Source: Enoplolaimus lenunculus (lineage: Eukaryota > Nematoda > Enoplea > Enoplida > Thoracostomopsidae). Taken from it: 64,000 bases of DNA. The position numbers and the translations under genes are program-made. Location: NCBI GenBank assembly GCA_030248215.1, contig JASANG010002951.1, forward strand, positions 1 through 64,000, given 5' to 3'. Below the pieces are notes generated by a model. That model did no database searches and had not been told where the DNA came from. It worked only from the letters and a program-made list of their open reading frames with translations. Positions 1-11,282 of this stretch are shown in pieces. Each line of letters opens with the position of its first letter. The first letter of the stretch is position 1.

Positions 1-236
1 ACTTATGTCTAAGTTTTCGCCTAAGGCTAAGGTAGGCTGTTATACACTTTTCTTGTACCGTTTCCAACATTTCAAGATTTTGGTTAAACTTAGGCTACGA
101 ATTCGACTTAGGCTCAGGCCAAGGCTACGGCAATAAGTTGCGCTGAGGTTTAAGTTCGGGCGTGCGCTTAAGATGAAGGTCGTAGAGACAAAGTGTACAA
201 GAATCCTAAGTTATGCCTAAATCCAAAAATCGTAAT
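1..236. repeat. Degenerate TTAGGC-like repeat at left edge
   Basis: Scattered TTAGGC/GGCTAAGG words resemble the internal part of the TTAGGC-bearing MITEs further right. No clear ends are visible and the left side is cut by the window. Confidence 0.4.
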
Positions 237-256
237 TTATTAAAAAATAATGTTAC

Positions 257-3200
257 CTGATGGGCTGGTTGAAATATCTTTGTATTGCGGATTGTCTGCC
301 ATCACGTCAAACGCTGAAATTAAGCATAATATTAATAAACGAAGGGGCATTAGCAAGATATATTTCTAGCAATTTATCCAATGCTATATATAGATTTATA
401 TTCAGGGTGTGACCGGATATCCGTTTCCGATTCCGGTCAAAATCGATGTCCGTTTCCGTTTCCGTTATAGGAACACTGGAAATTGTGTTATTTTTATGCT
501 GAAAAATTAGTAGTTATAAATCACGTATATTTATCGCAATTTCGCATTACAGATATGCTGAAATTTCACGGTATGAAGTAAAAATTTCGAAATTATTCTA
601 AAAGGTTAAAAATTTCGGTGCATCTGGTATTTTTTCTATAAAATTCTATAAAACTGTGTGAATATGTTCATGTTTCAATTGTGATGGAAGAAGGAAACAA
701 ACCGTCTTCGAAACTTTTATACTTCAATATCCGTTTAGTCTAAGGACAAGGCAGACCAGTAGCCAGCTCACATTATTAGCGGGATAAAACATTAACCATG
801 AGGGGCATACAAGAATCTTCGATATCTTACAAGCAAGGTTGAAAACGTTCTTCGCGGTCAAAAATCTTCCAAGACGTGCTGAGCCCTCTGGCCCCTTCTG
901 GCTAAGCCTAACCGCTAGCCTTAATATTAAATGTGAGGCAGTAGACAAAACCAGCACTATTTATTACTAAGTTCTAAAACTTGAAACTCACCAAACGTCG
1001 GACAGTAGTAGCAAAAGCAAAGCTCTTCTTTATCTCCACCGGAACCTTCTGTGGCTACCGGCGGAATACAGTTGCTATAAATCAATGTCCGGTTTAAATG
1101 ATTAGGCGCAGATTTGGAACACCTTGCAAAACACACAATGCCACGTGTATCAGGGCTGTATCTGTCCGGTTCTAAACACTTCCCGGCGTGGTACGACGCC
1201 TGGACGCAACCTGGAAAAGAGAGGTTTCACAAATTGAACATTTCCGAATACAGCTATTTTCATGTTTGAAAACCTATCACTAAACTGATGATAATTGTTA
1301 CACCTATTTGAGAATACGATCAAATTAGTGTTTATATGCATATTTACACATATCTATCAGCCCAGCATTCAAATTAAATGCTATAATTTTATACAAATAT
1401 TTCAACATGAATAAATTGCAGCTGCAAGTTTTCTGAATGCATTTTCGAGTTAGTTGAATCGGTTGAAATTCGAATTCGAGAACTCGTATTTCGCTCGAAA
1501 ATTTCTAGCTTTGTAATCGTTTTGCAATTTTAGGTTTTACATAAACATTAATGTTCCTAAGCAGTATGTTAAAATACACGTGTAATCTATCATTTTAAAA
1601 TTGCAGAAATGGCAATAGGGACTGAACGACCGTTCGAGGTCAACGAACTCGGCTCATATTCAGGGCGCGGACCTACAATTGCTAACTTTGACGTCTGAAT
1701 TAGCTTCCAATAACAGTGGAAGCTTATAGAAAATGTTTAACGATACAAAATGAAACAAGTAAAAAGTAAATATTACAAACAAAATATTCAACTTGCGTTA
1801 GGATTTCGAAAGTCGTTTTAATTTTTGAAACAAGCGAAAATAAATCGACATAGGCCCATGTATAGAACAGGGCCGGATCGTTTTCCGGAGGGGCTATAAT
1901 AGAGTCAACTTAAGCTTTAGGTACATCCATACGCTTAGGCTTAGGCTTAGACTTAGGCTTAGCCTAGGAATATGCTCATACTACTGTTCCGGCCCTCTTC
2001 TATACATGCGCCTTGAGATATATTAGTTCTCAGGTAAGCATTTATACATAACAGCACAGCTGTTTTCAATGCAAAGCAATAAAGCCGATTTGAACAAGCA
2101 GCCAATAAATGCGGCAACAAAGATGGTGTAAAAAATTAAAAATATAAGCCAGTTGTTTAAAATATTGAGCAATTTTAGTTGAAATTAATCGACTTTATAT
2201 CATAACAAATTAAATAACTTAATAGAAATTACACGGGCGGTTATAAAATTGGTTGCTTGAAATATGAACAGCTTATAATAGATACGGCTTTCAGGTTGTC
2301 TCAAATAATAATTAAAACTCTACTAACCTCGAAGATTGTTCGCAGGATCAGGCAAATTTGGATCCAGCGACTGAAGTGCTAAAATAATAAAATAATAAAT
2401 GTAAAACAGACAAAACAATAAAGCAAAATAATTTTTATATATTTTAGACAAATTCTAAAAAAGTTACCTAATCAAGTTACTAATGTTTTGACACGGTTCA
2501 AGGATCTTCACCCGCAGTTCTTTGCATTGAAACGACAATATTTCAATAGTGAGTGATGATGGTAAACGTTTTCTACTCAAGAGATCAGGCTTGAATCTTA
2601 GCTTGAACTTTAGTTTTCAAATGAAATAGGAAATATTCATATGAGATAACGGTAGGTTTGATGAAAATATATCAATTACTGTATTTTTAACACTGCACAT
2701 TAGTTAAATGGAATGATAGGCTGTGCTGAAAAAGCAAACGCGGGGTGGATTCAACCGCAAAATCTTCAAATCCTTAATCTAACGCTCTATTTTTACAACT
2801 AAGACACGCAGCTGACCTTTGTCTTTGCTGCTGTAGTCGACTACTTATATATATTTCGATGCAGTGAGCGGAATCAGAAGAAAGGGTAAGGGTTGCGCTG
2901 TACTTTTGTTGACGTCCGGTACCGTCCGTCGCCGTGCGGTATCGTACGCAAATAATTAACGTACGATAACCTATGGTGACGGACAGTCACGGACAGTGCC
3001 GCACGGGTGACGGACTGCTCCGGACGTCAAGTATAGCGCAACCCTAATACTATTTATAGTCCCTATTTTGAGTGTGCCTAAAAATCCTTATTACTAAAGG
3101 CCCGTAAATAAGCGAGAGTCAAAATTTCCCAATAAAGGGATTATGAAGTATAATTAATTAGATTAGGTTCTTAAATGCTTAGTGGACCAAGTAACTTTGA

Positions 3201-6200
3201 GTACATAATTCAAAAACACAAAGTACTTATTTATACGTGGATTCATTAAAGCAAGAATGGCTGTTTACGCTATGACAAGAGTGTGTAACTGGGTACATTC
3301 TGTGTATAACAGAGTTTATACGTCGTAGCTCAAGCCATAATTCAGCCAATTTCCAAATTGGGTTAGTCCAACGCGGAAATACGATTTTGGCTAGTCCACG
3401 CCGTAATTCTTTCTCCGTTACAAGTGCACTCTTTGTGTTGGTACCAATTGAATATCGTACTCAAATAAGATTAGCTTATATGAATACTGTTTTTTGATGG
3501 GCTAAGTGTAGCCAAACGCGCCGTCGCGCGCCGCTGCACGCCGGCGGACGGCGGCGTTCGGTGAAATTTTAAAAGTGTCGCGCAGCGGTTTACGGTAAAA
3601 TTTTTACGGTGTCGCGCGCGCGCGGCAGCGTCGGGCGGATTTGGCTTAGCTGGACTCGAATTTTGACTCAGTTTGTGTAGTCAGGAAAAGCCTATTTCGG
3701 AGAAAGTCAATTTGACTCACCATTTTTTGCAGTATCGCACCTTCACGCCTGTGACCCGTATCCGGAGGAGGGGGGGCAGGGTGTATAGCTTTCCCTGGCA
3801 AAAATTTGGCCCAACTAGAAAATGCGTAAATCCTTGTGTGTCCCTCCTGACGAATTTTTTACATCCTCCTAGCAAGGTGATCGGACTATGGGCTTGACAA
3901 ACGATTCAGTTTACCGTTAAATGATACATCAAATACGGCGTTCGGTAAAAGTTGCGGTTGTTTCGTCGAAATTCGCTGTTCTGGTGGACAATTGAAACAA
4001 AGACATCGAGGAGGCTGTCGGCGTCTGTTTTTCGTTGGATCGTTTCGATACGGAAGACACGAAGACGTAACAACAACATTGTTGTTTGGATCGTTTCCAG
4101 CAGTACACTGTGCCCAACAGTTTGCGTTACGTTGAGCATCAGTGTTCCCGTGGCAACGGTTTGCATAATTTGACGAAATTATGCATTCTTTAAAAAATAA
4201 TAAAATTTGTATTTTCAAATGTGTACAGCATCTATCACCCAAATGATAATAGGTTTTATTATTGTGGAACTAGCGAGTGCTGAGATTTGAAATTCTGCAC
4301 ATTTTTCGCATTTGAATTCTAGTGTGTCAAATATTCGAGAATATGGGCATTAATATGCTAAAGTCCTATTCACACGTGCAAGTTTTTCGCGACGGGAGCT
4401 GCAGTCACATTGCATTCTGTAAAATATAGGAATTTTGACTACGCTAAAGCCCTGTTCACACGTGTAATAGTATTTGTAATGAGATACGACATACTGGCGG
4501 TTACAACAGGTCCGGTCGTAGCTAACTCACCTTACTAGATTGGGGCTAAATGTTCATAAGGGGCATACACGGGTTTTCGATGACTTTAAAAGCAAGACTG
4601 AATATTTTCTTGCGGATGCTTAAGCAGTCCCGCAGCAGGTAAAGATGGGGGATTCCCAAAAACTTCAGGATGGGCTGTAAACATAAATGGCGTATCCAGG
4701 GTTTCTAGTTGGGTGATCAATTCCCGGTATATGTGTGGGAACTGTAGACACAATTCTGAAAGTAAGGGTTTTAGCAAATTTTGCAGAATGTTGGACACAA
4801 GAAGTGAACGCATCTTTAAAATGAACCAAAATTCGCTCATTTTGTGCTAAAATACATAGCTAAACGACGCACGTTTTCATAGGTAAAGGTTGATACAATC
4901 TTCCTATGCTCGGTCCATGTAAAGATCACGAGCGCAACGTTTTTCGGTGGGACTGTAATACAGTAAGCTTAAGCTTCAGACTATTAATTTGCTTCGCTTA
5001 GGCTTAGGCTTAGGCTTAGAAATAAACCCATTCTTACGCTTAGGCTTAGGTTTAGGCTTAGGCTTAGGAATAGGAATATGCTTATAATGCAGTTCCGCCC
5101 CAGTTCTTTACATTGGCCCAATGCTCGAACCAATAGGGAAAAGCATGCACGGGGCACGCCTCAAGTTTATCGCTGTCGTTGAATATTTCACTCCGGGTGG
5201 GCCCGGACGTTTGATAAAAAGACATGTCGAGTTACGGAAACCGTTAAACAAATGCTGCAGATGTAGAATAGTTAAAGAAAAACTCGCGAGCGAAGCAAAC
5301 GAGAAGCCAGACACATTTGAAAACTGTGACAATTTTGGTTGAAACTAGCTAGGATAGCGGTCCCTATACCTAGAGGTGTGTCCCCTATAAGGGTGCACCC
5401 CTTATAAGGGATATCAGAGGTGAGTGCTTTGGCACTGAGCCAAAGTCTACTCTCAACTGTAAATGTGGGGCAAAGTGTACAAGAGTTCAGTTTCGTTTTC
5501 AGGCGGAATATCAGAGCTAAGCACTTACCTATCGGATATGAAGTATCAGCATGATGAAAAAGCCGCAATGTCGTTGGTTCTGAAATATAAAAATTATTTC
5601 AAAATGATTATTTTGAATTTCATTCGAACCAGTTTCATATCATAAATTGTCAAAATTCGTAACGTTTCGTAACATTTTATTATAAATTACAAAAATTAAA
5701 TGTTTTTGTTTAGGGCCAATATCCAAAATTATGCATTTTATCTGGCAACTACCATGCGCACAAAACAGTATTTCTGAATTTGTTCAGAAAAGTATTTTTG
5801 TGGCAAATCTGAAAAGTTTTTCTGATTTTTAATTCAATTTTTCTCAAAACGTTTCTGTTATAACAGAAATACTTTTCAAGTGCACATTGCTAATCATATT
5901 CCTTAAATATAACAATTTTTTTAAACATCAGAAATGTTATTTTGAGTGTGGCAACACTGGATCACATAAGATCTGCGGGTTCGTAGGCAAGGTTGCCTTC
6001 ACGTCTTAATATCTGCCAGTCAAAAAAACAAAGATTTGAGAACAGAATTTATTTCTTAGTATATTTTCACAGGTCAGAGTTTTTAACAGCGTTAAATTGT
6101 TAAACAATTGCAGACTAGCACAACGCAACACTTCAAAATACTGTAGTGACCCGAATAAAAGGAGGTGACTGATATTTGTTTCGCTAACTCACGAGGTAAC

Positions 6201-9200
6201 CCTCTCGAAGTTGTAAAATGAAAACAAACGCATATTCTAACTAACAAATATTCTACAGTAATTATAGAATAAGAACAAACAAATATAGGCCAAATATATG
6301 TACTTACACCATTTCCAAGCATAAGCCTGAGCTTCTTCTCAAGACCACCATTAATGAATAATTTACCTGTGGGACAGTTCATACAAAAACATCTGGGCTG
6401 TTCACGCGACTGATACGCGCCTTTGAATGCAACACATCGTTGATGTACAGTGTAACTGTCATATATGTTTCGGTTTCCGGCGACACATTTTGATTGACAG
6501 ACGGAACTGTCAGTGTCTTCTGTTTCGTCGCATTGCTCTTCATAGTTTGAAACCGCTATGCATCCTATGATTTCAAAGACATTTTCCGTTTGAAACAGCA
6601 TCTTTGAGTTCTATATACCAGAGCTGTACGCTATCCGCATCTAAACGCGGGTAGGGGTAGCTTTGACGCGGGCATACTCGCGGGTAAAGAATTTCAGAGC
6701 GCGGGTAAAAATTTGTGATACTTTACCCACCTAAAAGTACATAGCTAGTATCCCTCACAAATAAAGCTGGCTGATAAGTCTGGCTGAATTTGGCCCATGC
6801 ACGCCGAAATACTTTTCACATGCATTTCAACAGAAATTTTTAGAGTTCAGCTTATCATACAGCATTTGGAGACATTCTTCGCTGTTCTTATAGAGGTTAT
6901 ATTTTTCTTTGGCTTGCAACAATATGTTCGCAAGTTTTCTGAATAATATCTTAAGATAAATTGCGACGAAACCATAAAAAATGTGTGATTATACGATCTT
7001 AACTACAATGATTCCGTACAGACAAGAACGTTTTGATTCACTGATCGTTGGCAATCAACCTAGTTTTACCGGTGATAGATGTAAAGCGCAATATTATCCG
7101 GAGTTACATTTTTTACTGACTGGTTTGTTTTCAGAGTGACTAGTAGAGTTTATTTTGTAACGTAAATCGAGTGACCAAGACAGTGTGAAGTTTTTGGCTT
7201 CGGTACCTGTGACACTGAATTTTTTTGGCTTCGGTGTCCGTGACACTGAATCTTTTTGGCTTCTGAGTCCCTGATACTGAATCCAAGAAAGCTTCAGTGT
7301 CAATGACACTACCCCCTCAAAAATCACCTGGTGTACGCATTTTTTTGTGGAAGTTGCATTTATTTATTAATTGATATATATATTTATCGCAAAATCTTAT
7401 TGTCTATTAACACATAAAACACTAAAAATATGCTTAAAAATATGAAAAATATTGAATCGGTTACCAATCCAATAGCCGCTATTAGGCAAATCTGTGTTGA
7501 CTTCAGTCAAACATTGTTCTTCACGCTCTAAAATTAGAAAAGTAGATCTACGTCAACGATGCTTAAATATTTATTAACCGTGTCCCGACTGCCTTAGAAG
7601 GTTTACCGTAATCTTGACTATAGATAGCGAGGGGGTCCATGTATACTCTTACTGTCGTCCCAAAATCCCACCGTCCCAGCTAAAAATTAATAGCTGATGT
7701 TTGTGGTGGGAAAATTGAGATTTTGAAATTTTGGAATTTTGTGATTTCAATATAATTCATTGCATGCAATTCCTCAGGGCTTAGGCTGGAGTTTAGGATT
7801 AATTAGGCAATCCTTTGTCTCAAGATTAGGTTTAGGAACAGGCGAGGCAACGTCTTATGTTTAGGATTAGGCAAGGCTCCGTTTCTAGCCTTAGGTTTTA
7901 GGCGTTTACGCGTAGGATCTGGCGTAAGCTTAGGTATAGACTCTAGAGGTGCCTTAACCTAAAAGGTTTAGGATTTGAATTAGGTTACAGCTTAGCCTTA
8001 GACTCAGTTAACAGGCCTAAACTTAGGCTTAGGCTTTGGCTACGGTTTAGGCTTAGGCTTTAGGAGCAGGCTTTGCTTTAAACATAGATTAGACCGTAAT
8101 GGCATAGGCTTAGGCTTAGACAGAGGCTTTAGAAAAAGGCTTTCATTTAAACAAATATTACACCTTAAACGATCCTTGGACTCAATCTTAGGCTTAGGCT
8201 TAGCCTTGAGCATGGGCTTAGGTTTAGGCTTACAAGCAGGCGTTGGTTTAAGCATAAATTAGACCGTAAATGACATAGGCTTAGGCTTAGGCTTTTGCTG
8301 AGGTATTAGGAATGGGCTTTGGTTTAAACACAGCTCAGATCGTATGGCATAGGCTTTGGCTTAAACCTTAGGCTGCGGGTTTAGGAATAGGTTTTGGCTT
8401 AAATATGAATTAGATCCTAAATGACCATTCTGTTTCACTTTCCGTATATCAATAAGCCTACAAATTGTGTTTGCAGTTTTTTGCCGGAATCAACCCCGCA
8501 AGTTTGTGACCACCTTAGCTGGTACAGACACCTTTTTGCTATATGACAACTCTGTAGCGTTTGCAGCTGCAGCAAGGTTATCCTCAGGTGTTATCAAAAG
8601 TTGATATTTAATGGAAAAGTAATTTAAGTCTTCTAATATCATTTTTTCAAAAGACAATTCAATCATCAAAGTTTTTGGGGTTGCGCATGCATTAATACTT
8701 AATTTTCATTTTTTCCGTTTCTTCTGTTTTTGCGGAAAAAAAGAAAAACCATTTTTTCCGGTCAATTATGTAAGCCAATGTCATGTGATATTCACATTGT
8801 GAATATTTTATGTTGATGTCGAATCAACATGGACAAATCGTGTTCCGGCCTGCCCCAGTTATAGCGTGGTCCCCGCGTAATAGATTCAAGTTTAGGCTTT
8901 GAGTGTGGCTTAGGATTAGGCTTAGGCTTAAGCTTATGATTAGGCTTGGATTTAAGTTTGCTTAAGTTTAGGCTTAGGCTTTAGGTTCCAAAATTCCAAA
9001 ACCGCATAATTTCACCTTCGACCATATCCCGGAATCCCAAAATTCCAAAATCCCATTTTAGACCATATTCCGAAATCCCAAAATCCCACTTTCGACCAAT
9101 CCCGAAATCCCAAACTGCCACCTTCGACCATATCCTAAAATTCCAAAATCGCAAAATTACACCTTCGACCATATCTTGAAATCCCAAAATCTCAAAATTA

Positions 9201-11272
9201 CACCTTCGACCATATCCCGAAATCCCAAATCTCAAAATCCCACCTCCAACCATATTCCAAAATCCAACAATCCTACCTTCGACCATTTCCCGAAATCCCA
9301 AAATCCCACCTTCGACCATATCTCGAAGTCCCAAAATCCCAAAAATGCCACCGTCGACCATATCCCGAAATACCAAAATCCCATCTACATTCATATCCCG
9401 AAATCCAAAAATCCCCCCTCCGACCATATCCCGAACTCCCAAAATCCCACCTTCGACTATATCCAGAAATCCTAAAATCCCACCTTCGACCATATCCCGA
9501 AATCCCAAAATCCCAACTTAGACCATATCCCGAAATCCCAAAATCCCAGTTTCGACCAATCCCGAAATCCCAAACTGCCACCTTCGACCATATCCTAAAA
9601 TTCCAAAATCGCAAAATTACACCTTCGACCATATCTTGAAATCCCAAAATCTCAAAATTACACCTTCGACCATATCCCGATATCCCAAATCTCAAAATCC
9701 CACCTCCAACCATATTCCAAAATCCAACAATTCTACCTTCGACCATTTCCCGAAATCCCAAAATCCCACCTTCGACCATATCTCGAAGTCCCAAAATCCC
9801 AAAAATGCCACCGTCAACCATATCCCGAAATCCCAAAATCCCACCTTCGACTATATCCAGAAATCCTAAAATCCCACCTTCGACCATATCCCGAAATCCG
9901 AAAATCCCAACTTCGACCATATCCCGAAATCCCAAAATTTCCCTTTGACCATATCCCGAAATCCCAAGATCCCATCTTGGACCCTATCCCGAAATCCCAA
10001 CGTCCCATCTTCGACCATATAAAGAAATTCCAAAATCCCAAAATCCCACCTCCAACCATCCACCTTCGACCATATCCCGAAATCCCAAAATCCCAAAATC
10101 CCACCTTCGACCACATCTCGAACTCCCAAAATGCCAAAAATGCCACCGTCGACCATATTCCCAAATTCCAAAATATCACCTTCGACCATATCCCGAAATC
10201 CCAAGATCCCACCTTCGACCATATCCCGAAATTCCAAAATCCCATCTTCGTTAATATCCTGTAATCCCAAAATTCCACCTTCGATCATATTCCGACATCC
10301 CAAATTTCAAAAATCCTACCTACTTAAGTACCACCATACCTCAAATTCTTCGGATGGGAATGCGGAATTTTTGGACGGCAGCAATATGCTACGAGTGGAA
10401 TTTAACTTGAAAGAAACAAGTACAACAGACATGTTTAGCTTTAGAAATGTGGACCAGTACACTATAAAATACTCATACTTAAAAAAGTTAGTGAAATATT
10501 AAGTGTCCTAAATATTGAATAAATCTTTCCTGAAAGAATACAATTAAGTAAAACTACGGCTGTCATTTGTTGATTAATTATTAAATACTTAAATGTAGAA
10601 TTAAGAATTTTGTGTTTTCTTAAAATGCATTAAACCTTTGCAAAGCATCATAGTGACTAAAACCAACACTTAATTTGGTAACAGTTTTACTTAACCCCTT
10701 CTCACATTGAGTTGCCTATAGGCAACTCAGCGCAGTGTATATACTTTAAATAATATATGTCGCACCGTGTTTAACAATTGCAACACGTATACATAGTATT
10801 AAATCACCACAAGACGTGGAGCCCCCGCGGACTGGAGCGTCAAGCTCCTATAGCTGAGTGGTGATGGTATACGCCTCCCACTCCAGTCACTGGAGTTCGA
10901 ATCCTAGCATAAAAGTAGGTCTCAGTGAAAGTAGAAAATGTTCATGTGAGAAAGGATTAAGCGAAAAATTTTCAATTTACTATCTTTAATTTAAAGCATA
11001 TAATTAGTGAGCATTGATCAGGGACGTAAACATTAGTGTAATCTCAAAACACTATATACCTGGCTTGGGGGCTGGACGCGGACAAAAGTAACAAAAACAC
11101 AACTCATCAAAACGCATTTCCCAATTCGTCGGCTGAACGCATTGAGGATAGAGCAGAACCGCATCTTTGTACTCAATTGTTAACTCGGAGCACTTAAAAT
11201 GACAATTGTCGATACGTTTCGAACTTGTCTCGCCTTCGCAGACTCCAACAAAATACGACTTTGAAAGACATT
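257..11272 (-). CDS. Unrecognised multi-module cysteine-rich protein, partial (3' end runs off window)
   Basis: Six minus-strand exons are visible, in transcription order: 11272-11060, 6564-6310, 4187-3915, 2378-2328, 1210-992 and 313-257. Each has AG upstream and GT downstream, is a multiple of three long and starts and ends in phase 1, so all join in frame (about 356 codons). Four exons encode one module: C-x9-C-x(9-14)-C-x3-C-x(15-16)-C-x(13-17)-C-x-C-x2-C-P. The 51-bp and 57-bp exons are Pro/Asp/Asn/Ser-rich linkers. Eight conserved cysteines with little else conserved suggest a disulphide-bonded extracellular protein, but no signal peptide or membrane segment is visible because both gene ends are missing. 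The second exon could end at 6367 instead; 6310 is chosen because the third exon has a similar tail of about 22 residues after its last CP. I know no matching family; WSC domains share only the C-x3-C and C-x-C spacing. Confidence 0.72.
992..1210 (-). CDS. Exon: 8-cysteine module 4
   Basis: The exon runs from an acceptor ending TTTTCCAG to the donor GTGAGT, 73 codons in phase 1-1. Its cysteines follow C-x9-C-x14-C-x3-C-x16-C-x15-C-x-C-x2-C-P. It joins the 51-bp linker exon upstream through a glycine codon and the 57-bp linker exon downstream through an alanine codon. It is the most diverged of the four copies in its loops, but the last C-x-C-x2-C-P block is intact. Confidence 0.75.
1853..2012 (+). 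mobile_element. MITE with TTAGGC core (copy 1)
   Basis: It opens with GGCCCATGTATAGAACAGGG and closes with the reverse complement of nearly the same sequence. The body holds an AAGCTT segment and an array of TTAGGC hexamers ending in GGAATATGCTCAT. The copy lies in an intron of the cysteine-module gene. No coding sequence is present, so it must be moved by a transposase elsewhere. Confidence 0.7.
2889..3045. mobile_element. Hairpin MITE, AGGGTTGCGC family (copy 1)
   Basis: It starts AGGGTTGCGCTGTACTT and ends AGTATAGCGCAACCCT, an inverted repeat. The middle is rich in CCGTCC/GACGG words that also pair across the centre, so the whole element can fold into one hairpin. Related copies lie at 23.3, 28.1, 48.6 and 57.65 kb. 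Confidence 0.65.
3310..3655. mobile_element. Two adjoining MITE remnants, one strongly GC-rich
   Basis: The part to about 3440 shares CGTAATTC/GGCTAGTCC words with the element at 39.9-40.26 kb. From 3498 to 3655 comes a separate CG-dense hairpin opening GGGCTAAG and closing TTTGGCTTAGC. Its CG density stands out from the AT-rich surroundings. Confidence 0.5.
3660..3738. mobile_element. GACTCA-family MITE, half copy
   Basis: This is the right half of the element seen whole at 27.06 kb, including TTTGTGTAGTC and the end AGTCAATTTGACTCACC. The left half is missing. Another half copy of similar form lies at 63.07 kb. Confidence 0.6.
3915..4187 (-). CDS. Exon: 8-cysteine module 3 with basic tail
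   Basis: The module (C-x9-C-x11-C-x3-C-x16-C-x17-C-x-C-x2-C-P) is followed by a Gln/Lys/Asn tail. Ending at the GTAAAC donor gives 91 codons in phase 1-1, matching the linker exon at 2378-2328. If this donor were skipped, the frame would stop at about 3886, so a shorter isoform ending here is possible. The first residues after the opening cysteine resemble module 2 (both contain Ser-Asn-Tyr), suggesting these two are the most recent duplicates. Confidence 0.72.
4912..5118 (+). mobile_element. MITE with TTAGGC core (copy 2)
   Basis: It has the same ends as copy 1 and two TTAGGC arrays separated by a CATTCTTACGC spacer. The first has three to four perfect hexamers in a row. It lies in an intron of the cysteine-module gene, between modules 2 and 3. 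Confidence 0.7.
5740..5960. repeat. Inverted-repeat AT-rich element, poorly bounded
   Basis: Several copies of CAGAAA.TACTTTT and its complement, with GTGGCAA/TTGCCAC words, suggest an old foldback element. No target duplication was found. Confidence 0.3.
6310..6564 (-). CDS. Exon: 8-cysteine module 2
   Basis: The module follows C-x9-C-x10-C-x3-C-x16-C-x16-C-x-C-x2-C-P between an acceptor ending ATCATAG and one of two donors. GTGTAA at 6309 gives 85 codons and a tail like module 3. GTAAAT at 6366 gives 66 codons. Both are phase 1; a stronger GTAAGT two bases further on would break the frame into module 3. Confidence 0.72.
7186..7300. repeat. Short tandem repeat, about 34-bp unit, three copies
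   Basis: The unit TTTGGCTTC..GTCC.TGACACTGAAT occurs three times in a row with few changes. The minus-strand reading frame across it is a by-product of the repeat. Confidence 0.55.
7750..8440. repeat. TTAGGC-derived tandem block
   Basis: From about 8040 a unit of roughly 60-85 bp repeats about five times. It combines GGCTTAGGCTTAG, a GGCTTT..TTTAAAC segment and TAGACCGTAA..GGCATAG. The part before 8040 is looser, with scattered TTAGG words. It appears to be an expanded relative of the TTAGGC MITE core. Confidence 0.55.
8890..8985 (+). repeat. Short TTAGGC array next to satellite
   Basis: Alternating TTAGGC and TTAGGATTAGGC words run directly into the satellite that follows, without MITE ends. 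Confidence 0.5.
8986..10320. repeat. Satellite, CCTTCGACCATATCCCGAAA unit, with higher-order repeat
   Basis: A unit of about 33-45 bp built on ACCTTCGACCATATCCCGAA and runs of AAAATCCC repeats over 1.3 kb. Variant order is itself repeated: the block with TTCCAAAATCGCAAAATTAC occurs at 9141 and again at 9601, giving a higher-order period of 460 bp. Both strands show open frames only because unit lengths are often multiples of three. It sits in the intron between modules 1 and 2 of the cysteine-module gene. Confidence 0.85.
10695..10956. mobile_element. TTAA-flanked MITE with tRNA-like core (copy 1)
   Basis: It is flanked on both sides by TTAA. Ends are CCCCTTCTCACAT and ATGTGAGAAAGGA, an inverted repeat, which with a TTAA target is the signature of piggyBac-type elements. 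Inside, 10843-10915 reads as a tRNA-derived segment: A-box-like TAGCTGAGTGGTGATGG and B-box-like GAGTTCGAATCC. An inverted copy lies at 27.8 kb. Confidence 0.7.
11060..11272 (-). CDS. Exon: 8-cysteine module 1
   Basis: The exon is 71 codons, phase 1-1, from an acceptor ending CTTTTTCAG to the donor GTATAT. Its cysteines follow C-x9-C-x11-C-x3-C-x16-C-x13-C-x-C-x2-C-P and it ends in a proline-rich segment. It is the most upstream exon found; the exons carrying a start codon and any signal peptide must lie above 11.27 kb but could not be picked out. Confidence 0.7.
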
Positions 11273-11282
11273 CTGAAAAAGC

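Noticed and set aside
4586-4840. 84-residue minus-strand frame as a gene
   Set aside because: No splice or domain support; the neighbouring sequence shares words with repeats at 0.73 and 54.45 kb, so it is likely repeat-derived.
992-6564. WSC, EGF, ShK or WAP identity for the cysteine modules
   Set aside because: Spacing fits none of these: EGF and ShK have six cysteines, WAP lacks the C-x-C-x2-C end, and WSC shares only two spacings.
7750-8440. Genuine telomere or chromosome end
   Set aside because: The TTAGGC words are interrupted, occur in MITEs on both sides and lie between unique genes, so they are interstitial.
8981-10303. Long overlapping open frames on both strands (up to 220 residues)
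   Set aside because: All fall inside the satellite and repeat its unit; no composition or domain typical of protein.
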